Notes under the pieces: generated by a model
The model's input: only the letters and a program-made list of their open reading frames with translations
What the model was told of the DNA's origin: nothing
Databases searched by the model: none
NCBI RefSeq assembly: GCF_013386765.1
Contig: NZ_JACARE010000053.1
Location: 1-64,000 of the forward strand
From: Pseudomonas yamanorum
GTDB taxonomy: Bacteria > Pseudomonadota > Gammaproteobacteria > Pseudomonadales > Pseudomonadaceae
Reading direction: 5' to 3'
DNA length: 64,000 nucleotides
Shown: positions 28,001 through 35,254 of the stretch, one piece after another
Position numbering within the stretch: position 1 is the first letter of the stretch
Layout of the letters: every line of letters starts with the position of its first letter
Position numbers and translations under genes: made by a program

Positions 28001-28269
28001 ATGCCGGGTAACGACTGCGATTCAATGTGTTCGATGTCGTTGACGGTGGTACTCAGGGAGCGTTCGTAGGTGTAGATCACGCGACCGGCCATGGCGTCCG
28101 GAGACAGGCCGTTGTACTGCCAAACCACCGCGACGACGGGGATGCCAATATCGGGAAATACGTCAGTGGGGGTACGCAAGGCCGCCATGGGCCCAATGAT
28201 GCAGATGAAAATTGCCAGCACGATAAACGTGTAGGGCTTGAGCAGTGCGGTCTTTACCAGCCCGAGCAT
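25048..28269 (-). CDS. RND efflux pump inner-membrane permease
   Basis: A 1073-residue AcrB-like transporter. The start MLGLVKTALLKPYTFIVLAIFICI holds the first helix. Two periplasmic loops of about 300 residues alternate with helix bundles. VGILVDDATVTIENINWHLEQGK near residue 400 carries the two acidic proton-relay residues (DD), and Walker-like features are absent, as expected. GGAGG lies 7 bp before the ATG at 28269. It makes a tripartite pump with the next two genes. The relation is to multidrug or small-molecule RND pumps rather than metal pumps, but the substrate is unknown. Confidence 0.93.
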   Translation of the reverse strand: MLGLVKTALLKPYTFIVLAIFICIIGPMAALRTPTDVFPDIGIPVVAVVWQYNGLSPDAMAGRVIYTYERSLSTTVNDIEHIESQSLPGMGIVKIFFQPGVDIRTANAQVTAVSQTVLKQMPPGITPPLILNYSASTVPILQMAFSSPSLSEAKIRDLVQNNIRLPLSALPGLAMPTPMGGKQRQITLDLDPQALAAKGLSAQDVGNALALQNQIIPVGTAKLGPNEYTILLNNSPKAIDELNDLPIKTVDGAIITIGQVAHVRDGSPPQTNIVRVDGHRAVLMPALKNGSISTLSIIDGIRQMLPRINETLPPSLKTSLLGDASVFVKQSVGSVAQEGIIAALLTSAMILLFLGSWRSTIIIAASIPLAVLSAIALLAATGQTLNVMTLGGLALAVGILVDDATVTIENINWHLEQGKAVKDAILDGAKQIVGPAFVSLLCICIVFVPMFMLQGIAGYLFRPMALAVIFAMASSFILSRTLVPTLAMFLLKPHVPERGEGHHPEDEFINHHEGDQHKPQRNAVLQSVLNFQQGFERHFSNVRDVYHGLLTLALGARKRFIVGFLACILASFLLLPSLGQDFFPATDAGAMALHVRLPLGTRIEESAAAFDRIEARIREIVPADELDTIVDNIGIPLSGIDMAYSSSGTIGPQDGDIQVTLKKDHAPTADYVKKLREALPESFPGSQFAFLPADISSQILNFGSPAPLDVKISGRSDEENRAYAIELERRLKHIPGIADLRIQQSTGYPSLQVNVDRMRANGLGITERDVTNSMVASLAGSSQTAPTFWLNPANGVSYSIVAATPQYRLDSLPSLEALPVTGADGQSQILGGVATISRVQSPAVVTHYNIEPTLDLYANVQGRDLGGVASDVQKVLNDMAPMRPKGATISLHGQIDALHEAFNGLSFGLLGAVVLIYLLIVVNFQSWTDPFVIITALPAALAGIVWMLFLSGTSLSVPALTGAILCMGVATANSILVVSFCRERLAEHGDALKAALEAGYTRFRPVCMTALAMIIGMLPLALSEEQNAPLGRAVIGGLILATTATLLFVPVVFSLVHGRHPTRAAAGETPHVV

Positions 28270-28484
28270 GCCGTAACCTCCAAAGGAGTTGGATTGCAAA
28301 CGCTCGCAGTCTTGACGGACCCACCTAACACGCACCTTTCAGCCAGGTGAAGGAACATTTAGTTAACGGCTGAAGATCCTTTCATATGTATTCATTTGTT
28401 CAATAATGGTGACAGTACCAAGCTGGATACCGATCGAACGGAAGTCGTTTTTCCGCTCACTCTTTATCCATTTGGAGTTCTGCC
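28270..28484. promoter_or_regulatory. Divergent promoter region of the RND operon and a lipoprotein gene
   Basis: About 215 bp. CACCT and AGGTG form an inverted repeat at 28330-28350 upstream of the pump genes and may be an operator. The middle (28360-28410) is AT-rich, as expected for promoters. No regulator gene is adjacent and no gene is hidden here. Confidence 0.45.
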
Positions 28485-28895
28485 ATGTCTCTTAAACCCT
28501 TGTTGTTGATCCCGGCCTTGAGTGCGGTCCTGCTGTTGTCGGCGTGCGCCGGCCCGATTCCGAAAGCGGACCCGAGCGAAGCCTGGATCGGCCTGCAAGA
28601 AGAGGCGCCCAACGACCTGATGGCCGAGCGGGTAGACGGGAAAAACATTGATGATGGTCGCTACTTCGAAGTGAAACCCGGCGCTCATCGCCTGGATGTC
28701 ACCTTGTTTGAAGAAGAGGCGGGGGATGACAACCAGCAGGATTGTCGCGGGCATGTCACCTACGGCAACTTCAAGGCGGGCGAGCATTACACCCTGGTGG
28801 AATCCAGCCTTGGTACCACGGTACGCGCCGAGTTGAAGGACAGCCACGGCAAGGAACTGGCGCAGACCGAAGACTTCAGTTGCATGCCTGGCTAA
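28485..28895 (+). CDS. Hypothetical lipoprotein
   Basis: A 136-residue protein. The signal peptide ends in a lipobox, LLLSAC, with the lipidated cysteine at residue 21. The mature domain has two further cysteines (QQDCRGH and FSCMPG), which could form a disulfide. GGAG lies 7 bp before the ATG. The protein is acidic. I know no function; small PA-type lipoproteins of this kind are usually annotated as hypothetical. It is divergent from the RND pump and not evidently in an operon. Confidence 0.75.
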   Translation: MSLKPLLLIPALSAVLLLSACAGPIPKADPSEAWIGLQEEAPNDLMAERVDGKNIDDGRYFEVKPGAHRLDVTLFEEEAGDDNQQDCRGHVTYGNFKAGEHYTLVESSLGTTVRAELKDSHGKELAQTEDFSCMPG

Positions 28896-28899
28896 GGCC

Positions 28900-29061
28900 T
28901 CAGGCGTGATGCCCGGCGGGTTTGTGCAGCTTGCCGGGTGCTGCGGGTTTTACCTGTGGGTGATGGTGCCGGCGGGTCACGCGCATCACGCCCCAGAGCA
29001 TGGCGGCGGCCACTGCCAGCCAGCCACAGATCAAAAGCAGAATCGTTGTTGTCAGGCTCAT
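28900..29061 (-). CDS. Small membrane protein (53 residues)
   Basis: The sequence starts MSLTTTILLLICGWLAVAAAML, a single hydrophobic helix, followed by a basic, His-rich tail (RRHHHPQVK to HKPAGHHA). AAAGGAGG stands 5 bp before the ATG at 29061, a near-ideal ribosome site, which argues for a real gene despite its size. Topology is probably N-out or N-in with a cytoplasmic basic tail. Function is unknown; the histidines could bind metal, but that is speculation. Confidence 0.6.
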   Translation of the reverse strand: MSLTTTILLLICGWLAVAAAMLWGVMRVTRRHHHPQVKPAAPGKLHKPAGHHA

Positions 29062-29264
29062 AAGTGCCTCCTTTCGCCCGGTACAGGGCACACACTGTCT
29101 TCTCAATGGACAGTCTAGCTATCCGCAGGTTGCCTGCTATTGACCAATGGTCGTGTGCGTCCAACTTGTTTGCTCTATGGCGGGCCTTTTACTGCGCTGC
29201 AAGGCTATACCCGCGCCCCGGAGCATCCTATGATCAGGGCCCACGTTGGCCGTTGATCAAGTGA

Positions 29265-29954
29265 GTGACGAAGTTGCGGTTTCCCTCGAACATTAAAACC
29301 TCCTGGTGGGTCGCAGCCTGTTTCATGGGGCTGGCGGCCTGCTCCTCGCATCCCAAACCCACGAGCATCCCGGGCCTGCCGGAGAGCGTCGAGCTCAAGG
29401 GCGTGCCGGCTTTTCGCGGTGAGACCTACCTCGGTGGCCCGGCCGCTCTGGCCAGCATGCTGTCCCAACAAGGCATTGTGATTACACCGGGCCTGTTGGA
29501 TAAGCCGCTGCATCTGCCGGGCGCCGAAGCAGACCTTGAGCGCAACATGCAGGTGTTGGCCCGTGAATACGGGATGCTGGTGTACCCGCTGGACGACCAG
29601 TTGCCGGCGATGCTGGCGCAGGTCGCCGCCGGCTACCCGGTGATGGCGCGCATCACCCAGGGCTCGACCTTCTGGGCCGGGGCGCGGTATGTCGTGGTGG
29701 TGGGCTACAACAAGCAGAAGAGCATGGTGCTGTTGCGTACGGGGTTGGCGCGACGCATGCCGATGGATTTCGGCGCCTTTGAGTCGGCTTGGAAAGACGG
29801 CGGCAAGTGGGCCGTGCTGATTCAGCGGCCTACCCAGTTACCGGTCAAGGTCGACGCCCAGCGCTGGCAGCAGGCGGCCAGTGCCACGGCCCAGGCGGGC
29901 CAGGAGCAGGCGGCGGCCCAGGCGGTCAAGGCCCTGGCCAGTCAGGCCAAATAA
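29265..29954 (+). CDS. C39-peptidase-like lipoprotein lacking the catalytic residues
   Basis: A 229-residue protein with a signal peptide and lipobox LAAC (Cys26). The domain from about residue 45 resembles the C39/papain-like fold: AFRGETYLGGPAALASMLSQQG aligns with the usual C-GPxALxMvL active-site block. GARYVVVVGYN aligns with the usual HFVVVVGYD block. The catalytic Cys position reads Gly and the His position reads Arg, so hydrolysis is unlikely. An Ala/Gln-rich tail (about 190-229) follows. The start is GTG at 29265; no strong ribosome site is visible. It ends in a bidirectional terminator shared with pbpG. Confidence 0.65.
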   Translation: MTKLRFPSNIKTSWWVAACFMGLAACSSHPKPTSIPGLPESVELKGVPAFRGETYLGGPAALASMLSQQGIVITPGLLDKPLHLPGAEADLERNMQVLAREYGMLVYPLDDQLPAMLAQVAAGYPVMARITQGSTFWAGARYVVVVGYNKQKSMVLLRTGLARRMPMDFGAFESAWKDGGKWAVLIQRPTQLPVKVDAQRWQQAASATAQAGQEQAAAQAVKALASQAK

Positions 29955-29982
29955 AAAACGGCGCTCAAGGGCGCCGTTTTTT
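29953..29982. terminator. Bidirectional intrinsic terminator
   Basis: ACGGCGC and GCGCCGT arms around TCAAGG, with A-runs on the left and T-runs on the right. It serves both the C39-like gene and pbpG. Confidence 0.9.
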
Positions 29983-29993
29983 CATGTCGCTGT

Positions 29994-30926
29994 TCAGCGG
30001 GACTCGGTCACCTGAACATTCGCCCGTGGGCGGTTCTTCAGGTTCTTGTCAGCCTTGTAGCGCAATGCGACGTCTGGCACCGAACCGCTCTTGCCGGTCT
30101 CGACCCAGCTGCGGATGCGGCCGGCATCGGCAAAGTGGGTGAATTTGCCGAAAGCGTCGAGGATCACCAGCGACACCGGGCGATTGCCCATGCTGGTCAC
30201 CAGCACCAGGCAGTGGCCGGCCTGGTTGGTAAAGCCGGTCTTGGTCAGCTTGATGTCCCAGTTGGCGCGGTTGATCAGGTGGTCCGTGTTGGAGAAGCCC
30301 AGGGTGTAGTTGGGTTTGCGGAACGATACGGTCTTTTCCTTGGTGGTACTCAACTGGCTGAGCATCGGGTATTTGCGCGCGGCGGCCAGCAGCTTGCTCA
30401 AGTCGCGGGCGGTGGACACGTTGTGGATCGACAGGCCGGTGGGTTCAACGTAATGGGTGCTGGTCATGCCCAGCGCCTTGGCCTTGGCGTTCATTGCCGC
30501 GATAAATGCCGGGTAGCCGCCCGGGTAGTGGTGGGCCAGGCTGGCGGCGGCGCGGTTTTCCGAGGACATGAGGGCAATCAGCAGCATCTCTTTGCGTGGC
30601 ATTTCGCTGCCGATCTTGACCCGGGAGAACACGCCTTTCATCTCCGGCGTGTCCTTGATGTTGATGTCGATGTATTCATCCATGTTCTGCTTGGCCTCCA
30701 GCACGATCAGGCCGGTCATCAGTTTGCTCACTGAGGCGATCGGCACGATGACATCCGGGTTGCTGGCATAGATGATCTTGTTGGTCTGCAGGTCTACCAC
30801 CATCGCACTGCCGGAGGCGATGTGCAGGGTGGACATGTCGCGGGGAGCGGTAGTGGTTTCGCTTGCGCTCGCGAAGGTGCCTGTAAATGCAAAAAATAGG
30901 CTGACAATGGAAAGATGAATTTTCAC
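29994..30926 (-). CDS. pbpG: D-alanyl-D-alanine endopeptidase (PBP7)
   Basis: A 310-residue penicillin-binding protein of the S11 family. The signal peptide ends near FASAS. Active-site motifs are SVSK (IPIASVSKLMTG, near residue 67), SEN (SSENRAAASLAHHYPGG, near residue 124) and KTG (LTKTGFTNQAGHCLV, near residue 228). Length and order match PBP7/PbpG, which cuts D-Ala-meso-DAP crosslinks in peptidoglycan. The start is GTG at 30926. It is separated from folD by a terminator, so it is probably a single-gene unit. Confidence 0.92.
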   Translation of the reverse strand: MKIHLSIVSLFFAFTGTFASASETTTAPRDMSTLHIASGSAMVVDLQTNKIIYASNPDVIVPIASVSKLMTGLIVLEAKQNMDEYIDINIKDTPEMKGVFSRVKIGSEMPRKEMLLIALMSSENRAAASLAHHYPGGYPAFIAAMNAKAKALGMTSTHYVEPTGLSIHNVSTARDLSKLLAAARKYPMLSQLSTTKEKTVSFRKPNYTLGFSNTDHLINRANWDIKLTKTGFTNQAGHCLVLVTSMGNRPVSLVILDAFGKFTHFADAGRIRSWVETGKSGSVPDVALRYKADKNLKNRPRANVQVTESR

Positions 30927-31088
30927 GCGGATGAACTCGCTAAAAAAGTAGGGATATACCGTTCTGCACGGACTTTCTGATAAATGCCGTTACATTTTAG
31001 GAGTATGGATCAGAAACTGTCGAATGTTCTTCTGAAAACAGATGAAACCCCTTAAAAACAAAGAAAAAAGTACTTTTTATCCGGCTAA

Positions 31089-31120
31089 TAAAAAGCCCTG
31101 CGATAAGGCAGGGCTTTTTC
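31089..31120. terminator. Intrinsic terminator of folD
   Basis: AAAAGCCCTG and CAGGGCTTTT arms around CGATAAGG, with flanking A and T runs. On the minus strand it follows the folD stop by about 15 bp. Confidence 0.9.
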
Positions 31121-31134
31121 AGAGCGGCTGGTTA

Positions 31135-31989
31135 TTAGCTGTGCAGGGTTTCGGCTGCGTACAGGGTATTTTCCAGCAGGCAGGCGCGGGTCATCGGGCC
31201 GACGCCACCCGGTACCGGGGTGATCCAGCCGGCACGGGGCAGGGCAGTTTCGTACACCACGTCGCCTACCAGTTTGCCGTCGTCCTGGCGGTTGATGCCC
31301 ACGTCGATCACGATGGCGCCTTCCTTGATCCACTCACCCTTGACCAGGCCTGGCTTGCCGGCGGCGACTACCACCAGGTCGGCGCGGCCGACGTGGCCAG
31401 CCAGGTCCTTGGTGAAGCGGTGGGTGACGGTCACGGTGCAGCCAGCCAGCAGCAGTTCCATGGCCATCGGGCGACCGACGATGTTCGATGCGCCGACGAT
31501 GACTGCATCAAGGCCGTACAGGTCGACGCCGGTGCTTTCCAGCAGGGTCATGATGCCCTTCGGCGTGCACGGGCGCAGCAGCGGGATGCGCTGGGCCAGG
31601 CGGCCGACGTTATAAGGGTGGAAACCGTCGACGTCTTTGTCCGGGCGGATGCGTTCGAGCAATTTGGACGCGTCCAGGTGCTCGGGCAACGGCAGTTGCA
31701 ACAGGATGCCGTCGATGGCCGGATCGTCGTTGAGGCTGTCGATCAGGTCGGTGAGGGCTTGCTGGGTGGTGTCAGAAGGCAAGTCGTAGGCTTTGGAAAT
31801 AAAGCCGACCTCTTCACAGTCTTTACGCTTGTGCGAGACATAAACCTGAGAGGCAGGATCGCTGCCGACCAGGATCACCGCGAGACCCGGCGTGCGCAGG
31901 CCTTGTTGGCTGCGCTCGGCGACTCGTTTGGCGATCTGCTGGCGCAGGCTGGCGGCGATTGATTTGCCGTCGATAAGTTGTGCAGTCAT
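31135..31989 (-). CDS. folD: Bifunctional methylenetetrahydrofolate dehydrogenase/cyclohydrolase
   Basis: A 284-residue FolD. Family signatures are visible: YVSHKRKDCEEVGF near residue 50 with the catalytic Lys of the YxxxK motif, QLPLPEHLD near residue 100, and PCTPKGIMTLLE near residue 140. VIVGASNIVGRPMAMELL forms the NADP site and PVPGGVGPMTRACLLENT the closing motif. It interconverts 5,10-methylene-THF and 10-formyl-THF in one-carbon metabolism. It starts upstream of the tRNA cluster and is transcribed away from it, the arrangement typical of Pseudomonas. Confidence 0.96.
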   Translation of the reverse strand: MTAQLIDGKSIAASLRQQIAKRVAERSQQGLRTPGLAVILVGSDPASQVYVSHKRKDCEEVGFISKAYDLPSDTTQQALTDLIDSLNDDPAIDGILLQLPLPEHLDASKLLERIRPDKDVDGFHPYNVGRLAQRIPLLRPCTPKGIMTLLESTGVDLYGLDAVIVGASNIVGRPMAMELLLAGCTVTVTHRFTKDLAGHVGRADLVVVAAGKPGLVKGEWIKEGAIVIDVGINRQDDGKLVGDVVYETALPRAGWITPVPGGVGPMTRACLLENTLYAAETLHS

Positions 31990-32121
31990 TACGCGTGATT
32001 AACCATCGAGAGGGGGAAGAAAAGTGCGCGCATTCTCGCATGTCGTGGCGTGAGGGCAAAGGCGCTTGGTCTGCAAATTCCCCTAACCCCTTAAATAAAA
32101 TGAATTTTTTATAAAAAGGAT

Positions 32122-32150
32122 TTGACGGGTTTCGGGTGCATCTATACTAT
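32122..32150 (+). promoter_or_regulatory. Sigma-70 promoter of the tRNA cluster
   Basis: TTGACG at 32122-32127 and TACTAT at 32145-32150 with a 17-bp spacer, followed by a G+C-rich discriminator TCGTCGC. It lies 70 bp before tRNA-Arg. Confidence 0.7.
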
Positions 32151-32219
32151 TCGTCGCACTTGTCGGGCACAGCCTAGCACTGGTTAGTTTGTAATCCTCC
32201 AAGAGTACAGATTAATAAG

Positions 32220-32296
32220 GCGCCCGTAGCTCAGCTGGATAGAGCATCCGCCTTCTAAGCGGATGGTCGCAGGTTCGAGTCCTGCCGGGTGCGCCA
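32220..32296 (+). tRNA. tRNA-Arg (TCT)
   Basis: A 77-nt cloverleaf with encoded CCA. The acceptor is GCGCCCG, the D-arm GCTCAGCTGGATAGAGC, the anticodon loop CTTCTAA with anticodon TCT, and the T-arm contains GGTTCGAGTCC. Confidence 0.96.
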
Positions 32297-32327
32297 TTAG
32301 GCAGCTTTGGCACAAGTAGCGCAATAT

Positions 32328-32404
32328 GGTGGGCGTAGCTCAGTTGGTAGAGCACGGGATTGTGACTCCCGTTGTCGAGGGTTCGATCCCCTTCGTCCAC
32401 CCCA
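32328..32404 (+). tRNA. tRNA-His (GTG), first copy
   Basis: Includes the extra G at position -1 typical of tRNA-His (GGTGGGCG) and encoded CCCA at the 3' end. Anticodon loop TTGTGAC gives GTG. It is identical over its full length to the second copy at 32624. Confidence 0.96.
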
Positions 32405-32413
32405 TATTCAGAG

Positions 32414-32446
32414 GGCGCCAGATTAACAGTCTGGCGCCTTTGCTTT
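32414..32446 (+). terminator. Hairpin after the first tRNA-His
   Basis: GGCGCCAGA and TCTGGCGCC around TTAACAG, then TTTGCTTT. It lies before tRNA-Leu, so it is either a weak terminator or an RNA processing signal. Confidence 0.6.
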
Positions 32447-32457
32447 AAGAGCTTCAT

Positions 32458-32542
32458 GCGGATGTGGTGGAATTGGTAGACACACTGGATTTAGGTTCCA
32501 GCGCCGCGAGGCGTAAGAGTTCGAGTCTCTTCATCCGCACCA
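32458..32542 (+). tRNA. tRNA-Leu (TAG)
   Basis: An 85-nt class II tRNA with a long variable arm (CGCCGCGAGGCG), acceptor GCGGATG and encoded CACCA. The anticodon loop TTTAGGT gives TAG. Confidence 0.95.
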
Positions 32543-32623
32543 AATAAAGTTTCGAGAAGGCCGGCTGGTCGTCACGAAGCTCAACAAATAGCCGTTTTGA
32601 CAGGCTTTTTGGTCACGCAATAT

Positions 32624-32700
32624 GGTGGGCGTAGCTCAGTTGGTAGAGCACGGGATTGTGACTCCCGTTGTCGAGGGTTCGATCCCCTTCGTCCACCCCA
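32624..32700 (+). tRNA. tRNA-His (GTG), second copy
   Basis: Identical to the copy at 32328-32404, with the same flanks GCAATAT before and CATAT after it. This points to a recent duplication or gene conversion. Confidence 0.96.
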
Positions 32701-32710
32701 TATTTCGAAA

Positions 32711-32741
32711 GGCGCCAGATTAATAGTCTGGCGCCTTTTTT
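32711..32741 (+). terminator. Terminator of the tRNA cluster
   Basis: GGCGCCAGA and TCTGGCGCC around TTAATAG, then TTTTTTG. It is one base different in the loop from the hairpin after the first tRNA-His, but with a proper T-run. Confidence 0.88.
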
Positions 32742-32744
32742 GTT

Positions 32745-33103
32745 TCAGCGGTTTGAAGTTTCAACGCAGTCGCAGGTGCTGGGCTGCAAGGGCAGGGCGT
32801 TTCGTCGTATTTATGTTGCTCGATGATGCTGCGCTGCCCGCCGGCCTTGCTCGCAAGGTCGGTTGTCAGGGAGATGATTGGCAGCCTCTTCTATATATAG
32901 AAGGGTTGGCGCAGAGCCCTGGCGTGATGGGATGTATTTGCTAACGGGGCGAGGTGCATTCGTGCATTCGCACCTATAAATTGCCTGCTGCTTTTTTACC
33001 CGTTTTCAGTAGGGTGACTTCTTGAGTTTGACCCACTAGAATGCATGCCCTTGATTCTGGGGTCGGAAACGGCCGGCTAACGTCTGTGCAACGAGGAATA
33101 TCC
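32745..33103. promoter_or_regulatory. Leader region between the tRNA cluster and tig
   Basis: About 360 bp with no supported gene. It holds a perfect 16-bp palindrome (CTTCTATATATAGAAG, 32888-32903). TATAAA at 32972-32977, preceded by an AGGTGC/GCACCT inverted repeat, could be a -10 element, but no matching -35 stands at standard spacing. The region probably carries the tig promoter. Confidence 0.4.
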
Positions 33104-34414
33104 ATGCAAGTTTCTGTTGAAAATACTTCTGCTCTTGAGCGCCGCATGAGCATCACCGTGCCGGCTGAGCGCATCGAGACTCAGGTCAACAAGCGTCTGC
33201 AGCAGACTGCCCAAAAGGCCAAGATTGCCGGCTTCCGTCCGGGCAAAGTGCCAATGAGCGTGATTCGTCAGCGTTATGAAGCTGATGCGCGCCAGGAAGC
33301 GGTAGGCGACGTTATCCAGTCTTCCTTCTACGAAGCTGTGGTTGAGCAGAAGCTGAACCCGGCCGGCGCTCCTTCGGTTGAGCCGAAAGTGCTGGAAAAA
33401 GGCAAGGACCTGGAATACGTCGCAACCTTCGAAGTGTTCCCTGAGTTCACCGTTGCCGGTTTCGAATCCATCGCTATCGAGCGCCTGAGCGCTGATGTAG
33501 CTGATTCGGACCTGGACAACATGCTGGAAATCCTGCGCAAGCAGAACACCCGTTTTGAAGTGGCCGACCGCGCTGCCCAGAACGAAGACCAGCTGAACAT
33601 CGATTTTGTTGGCAAGGTTGACGGCGAAGCATTCGCTGGCGGCTCCGCCAAGGGTACTCAGCTGGTGCTGGGCTCCAACCGCATGATCCCTGGTTTCGAA
33701 GACGGCCTGGTTGGCGCTAAAGCCGGCGAAGAGCGCGTTCTGAACCTGACCTTCCCGGCTGACTATCAGAACCTGGACCTGGCTGGCAAAACCGCCGAGT
33801 TCACCGTGACCGTCAACACCGTTTCCGAGCCTAAGCTGCCAGAACTGAACGAAGAATTCTTCAACCAGTTCGGCATCAAGGAAACCGGCATCGAAGGTTT
33901 CCGCACCGAAGTTCGCAAGAACATGGAGCGTGAGCTGCGTCAGGCCATCAAATCCAAGGTCAAGAACCAGGTGATGGACGGTCTGCTGGCCGCCAACCCG
34001 ATCGAAGTGCCGAAGGCCCTGCTGTCCAACGAAGTGGATCGTCTGCGCGTGCAGGCTGTTCAGCAGTTCGGTGGCAACATCAAGCCTGACCAACTGCCGG
34101 CCGAGCTGTTCGAAGAACAAGCCAAGCGCCGCGTTGTGCTGGGCCTGATCGTGGCTGAAGTGGTCAAGCAATTCGACCTCAAGCCTGACGAAAGCCGCGT
34201 TCGCGAAATGATCCAGGAAATGGCTTCGGCCTACCAGGAGCCTGAGGCTGTTGTGTCCTGGTACTACAAGAACGACCAGCAGCTGAACGAAGTGCGTTCG
34301 GTTGTGCTGGAAGAGCAAGTTGTGGATACTGTTCTGCAGAAGGCTAAGGTGACCGATAAAGCGGTCTCTTACGAAGAAGCAGTCAAGCCGGCTGAAGCAG
34401 CACAAGCCGACTGA
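33104..34414 (+). CDS. tig: Trigger factor, ribosome-associated chaperone and prolyl isomerase
   Basis: A 436-residue trigger factor. The N-terminal ribosome-binding domain holds the signature GFRPGKVP (near residue 44). The FKBP-type PPIase domain lies at about 150-245 (FVGKVDGEAFAGGSAKGTQLVLGSNRMIPGFEDGL). The C-terminal chaperone arms follow. The start MQVSVENTSALERR is at 33104 with ACGAGGAAT upstream. It precedes clpP and clpX as in most gammaproteobacteria. It binds nascent chains at the ribosomal exit tunnel. Confidence 0.97.
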   Translation: MQVSVENTSALERRMSITVPAERIETQVNKRLQQTAQKAKIAGFRPGKVPMSVIRQRYEADARQEAVGDVIQSSFYEAVVEQKLNPAGAPSVEPKVLEKGKDLEYVATFEVFPEFTVAGFESIAIERLSADVADSDLDNMLEILRKQNTRFEVADRAAQNEDQLNIDFVGKVDGEAFAGGSAKGTQLVLGSNRMIPGFEDGLVGAKAGEERVLNLTFPADYQNLDLAGKTAEFTVTVNTVSEPKLPELNEEFFNQFGIKETGIEGFRTEVRKNMERELRQAIKSKVKNQVMDGLLAANPIEVPKALLSNEVDRLRVQAVQQFGGNIKPDQLPAELFEEQAKRRVVLGLIVAEVVKQFDLKPDESRVREMIQEMASAYQEPEAVVSWYYKNDQQLNEVRSVVLEEQVVDTVLQKAKVTDKAVSYEEAVKPAEAAQAD

Positions 34415-34440
34415 TCGCTCAACTCGTTTGAAAATACACC

Positions 34441-34467
34441 CATAAGCCAGCCTCGCGCTGGCTTATG
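34441..34467 (+). terminator. Perfect hairpin between tig and clpP, no T-tract
   Basis: CATAAGCCAGC and GCTGGCTTATG (11 bp) around CTCGC, about 26 bp after the tig stop. Lacking a T-run, it is more likely an mRNA-stabilising or attenuating structure than a full terminator. Confidence 0.55.
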
Positions 34468-34506
34468 CGTATTCAAGACATGACTATTTGGGAGTAACTG
34501 CAGAGC

Positions 34507-35142
34507 ATGTTCCGTAATTCGTATATTCAGCAGAACTCTGATATCCAGGCCGCTGGCGGCCTGGTCCCGATGGTTGTCGAGCAATCTGCTCGTGGCGAAC
34601 GCGCCTATGACATCTACTCGCGCCTGCTCAAGGAGCGAGTGATCTTTCTGGTTGGTCCGGTAGAGGACTACATGGCCAACCTGATCTGTGCGCAGCTGCT
34701 GTTCCTTGAAGCGGAAAACCCGGACAAGGACATCCATCTCTACATCAACTCCCCGGGCGGTTCGGTAACGGCTGGCATGTCGATCTACGACACCATGCAG
34801 TTCATCAAGCCGAACGTATCGACCACCTGTATCGGTCAGGCGTGCAGCATGGGTGCTTTCCTGCTGACCGCTGGTGCTGAGGGCAAGCGTTACTGCCTGC
34901 CGAACTCGCGCGTGATGATTCACCAGCCACTGGGCGGTTTCCAGGGCCAGGCATCGGACATCGAAATCCATGCCAAGGAAATCCTCTTCATTCGTGAGCG
35001 TCTCAACACGCTGATGGCCAAACATAGCGGGCACACCCTGGAAGAGATCGAGCGCGACACCAACCGTGACAACTTCATGAGCGCCGAAGCCGCGCGTGAA
35101 TACGGGTTGATCGACGCAGTGATCGAAAAGCGCCCCGCTTAA
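34507..35142 (+). CDS. clpP: ATP-dependent Clp protease proteolytic subunit
   Basis: A 211-residue serine peptidase. Catalytic Ser114 is in QACSMGAF and His139 in MIHQPLGG, as in the family. The preceding NSPGGSVTAG block forms the oxyanion region. It assembles two heptamer rings that pair with ClpX (encoded 112 bp downstream) or ClpA. The N-terminal pro-stretch MFRNSYIQQNSDIQAAGG is of usual length. GGGAGTAACTGCAGAGC precedes the ATG. Confidence 0.97.
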   Translation: MFRNSYIQQNSDIQAAGGLVPMVVEQSARGERAYDIYSRLLKERVIFLVGPVEDYMANLICAQLLFLEAENPDKDIHLYINSPGGSVTAGMSIYDTMQFIKPNVSTTCIGQACSMGAFLLTAGAEGKRYCLPNSRVMIHQPLGGFQGQASDIEIHAKEILFIRERLNTLMAKHSGHTLEEIERDTNRDNFMSAEAAREYGLIDAVIEKRPA

Positions 35143-35191
35143 TATAAGCAGCTCAAAATAGGGCAGGTCGGCACGTCCGACCACCAGTGGG

Positions 35192-35220
35192 CTTGAAAAA
35201 GCCCTCAATAGCCTTCATCT
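35192..35220 (+). promoter_or_regulatory. Candidate sigma-32 promoter of clpX
   Basis: CTTGAAA at 35192-35198, a 14-bp spacer, and CTTCATCT at 35213-35220 (consensus CTTGAAA and CCCCATNT). It lies 35 bp before the clpX ATG. Confidence 0.5.
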
Positions 35221-35254
35221 TGTGTTGCAAGCCTATCGGATTTGGATCGAACGA

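Noticed and set aside
33077..34405. Long antisense ORFs opposite tig, clpX, lon, ppiD and aceE
   Set aside because: They are mirror frames of strongly biased core genes and show no family features or ribosome sites.
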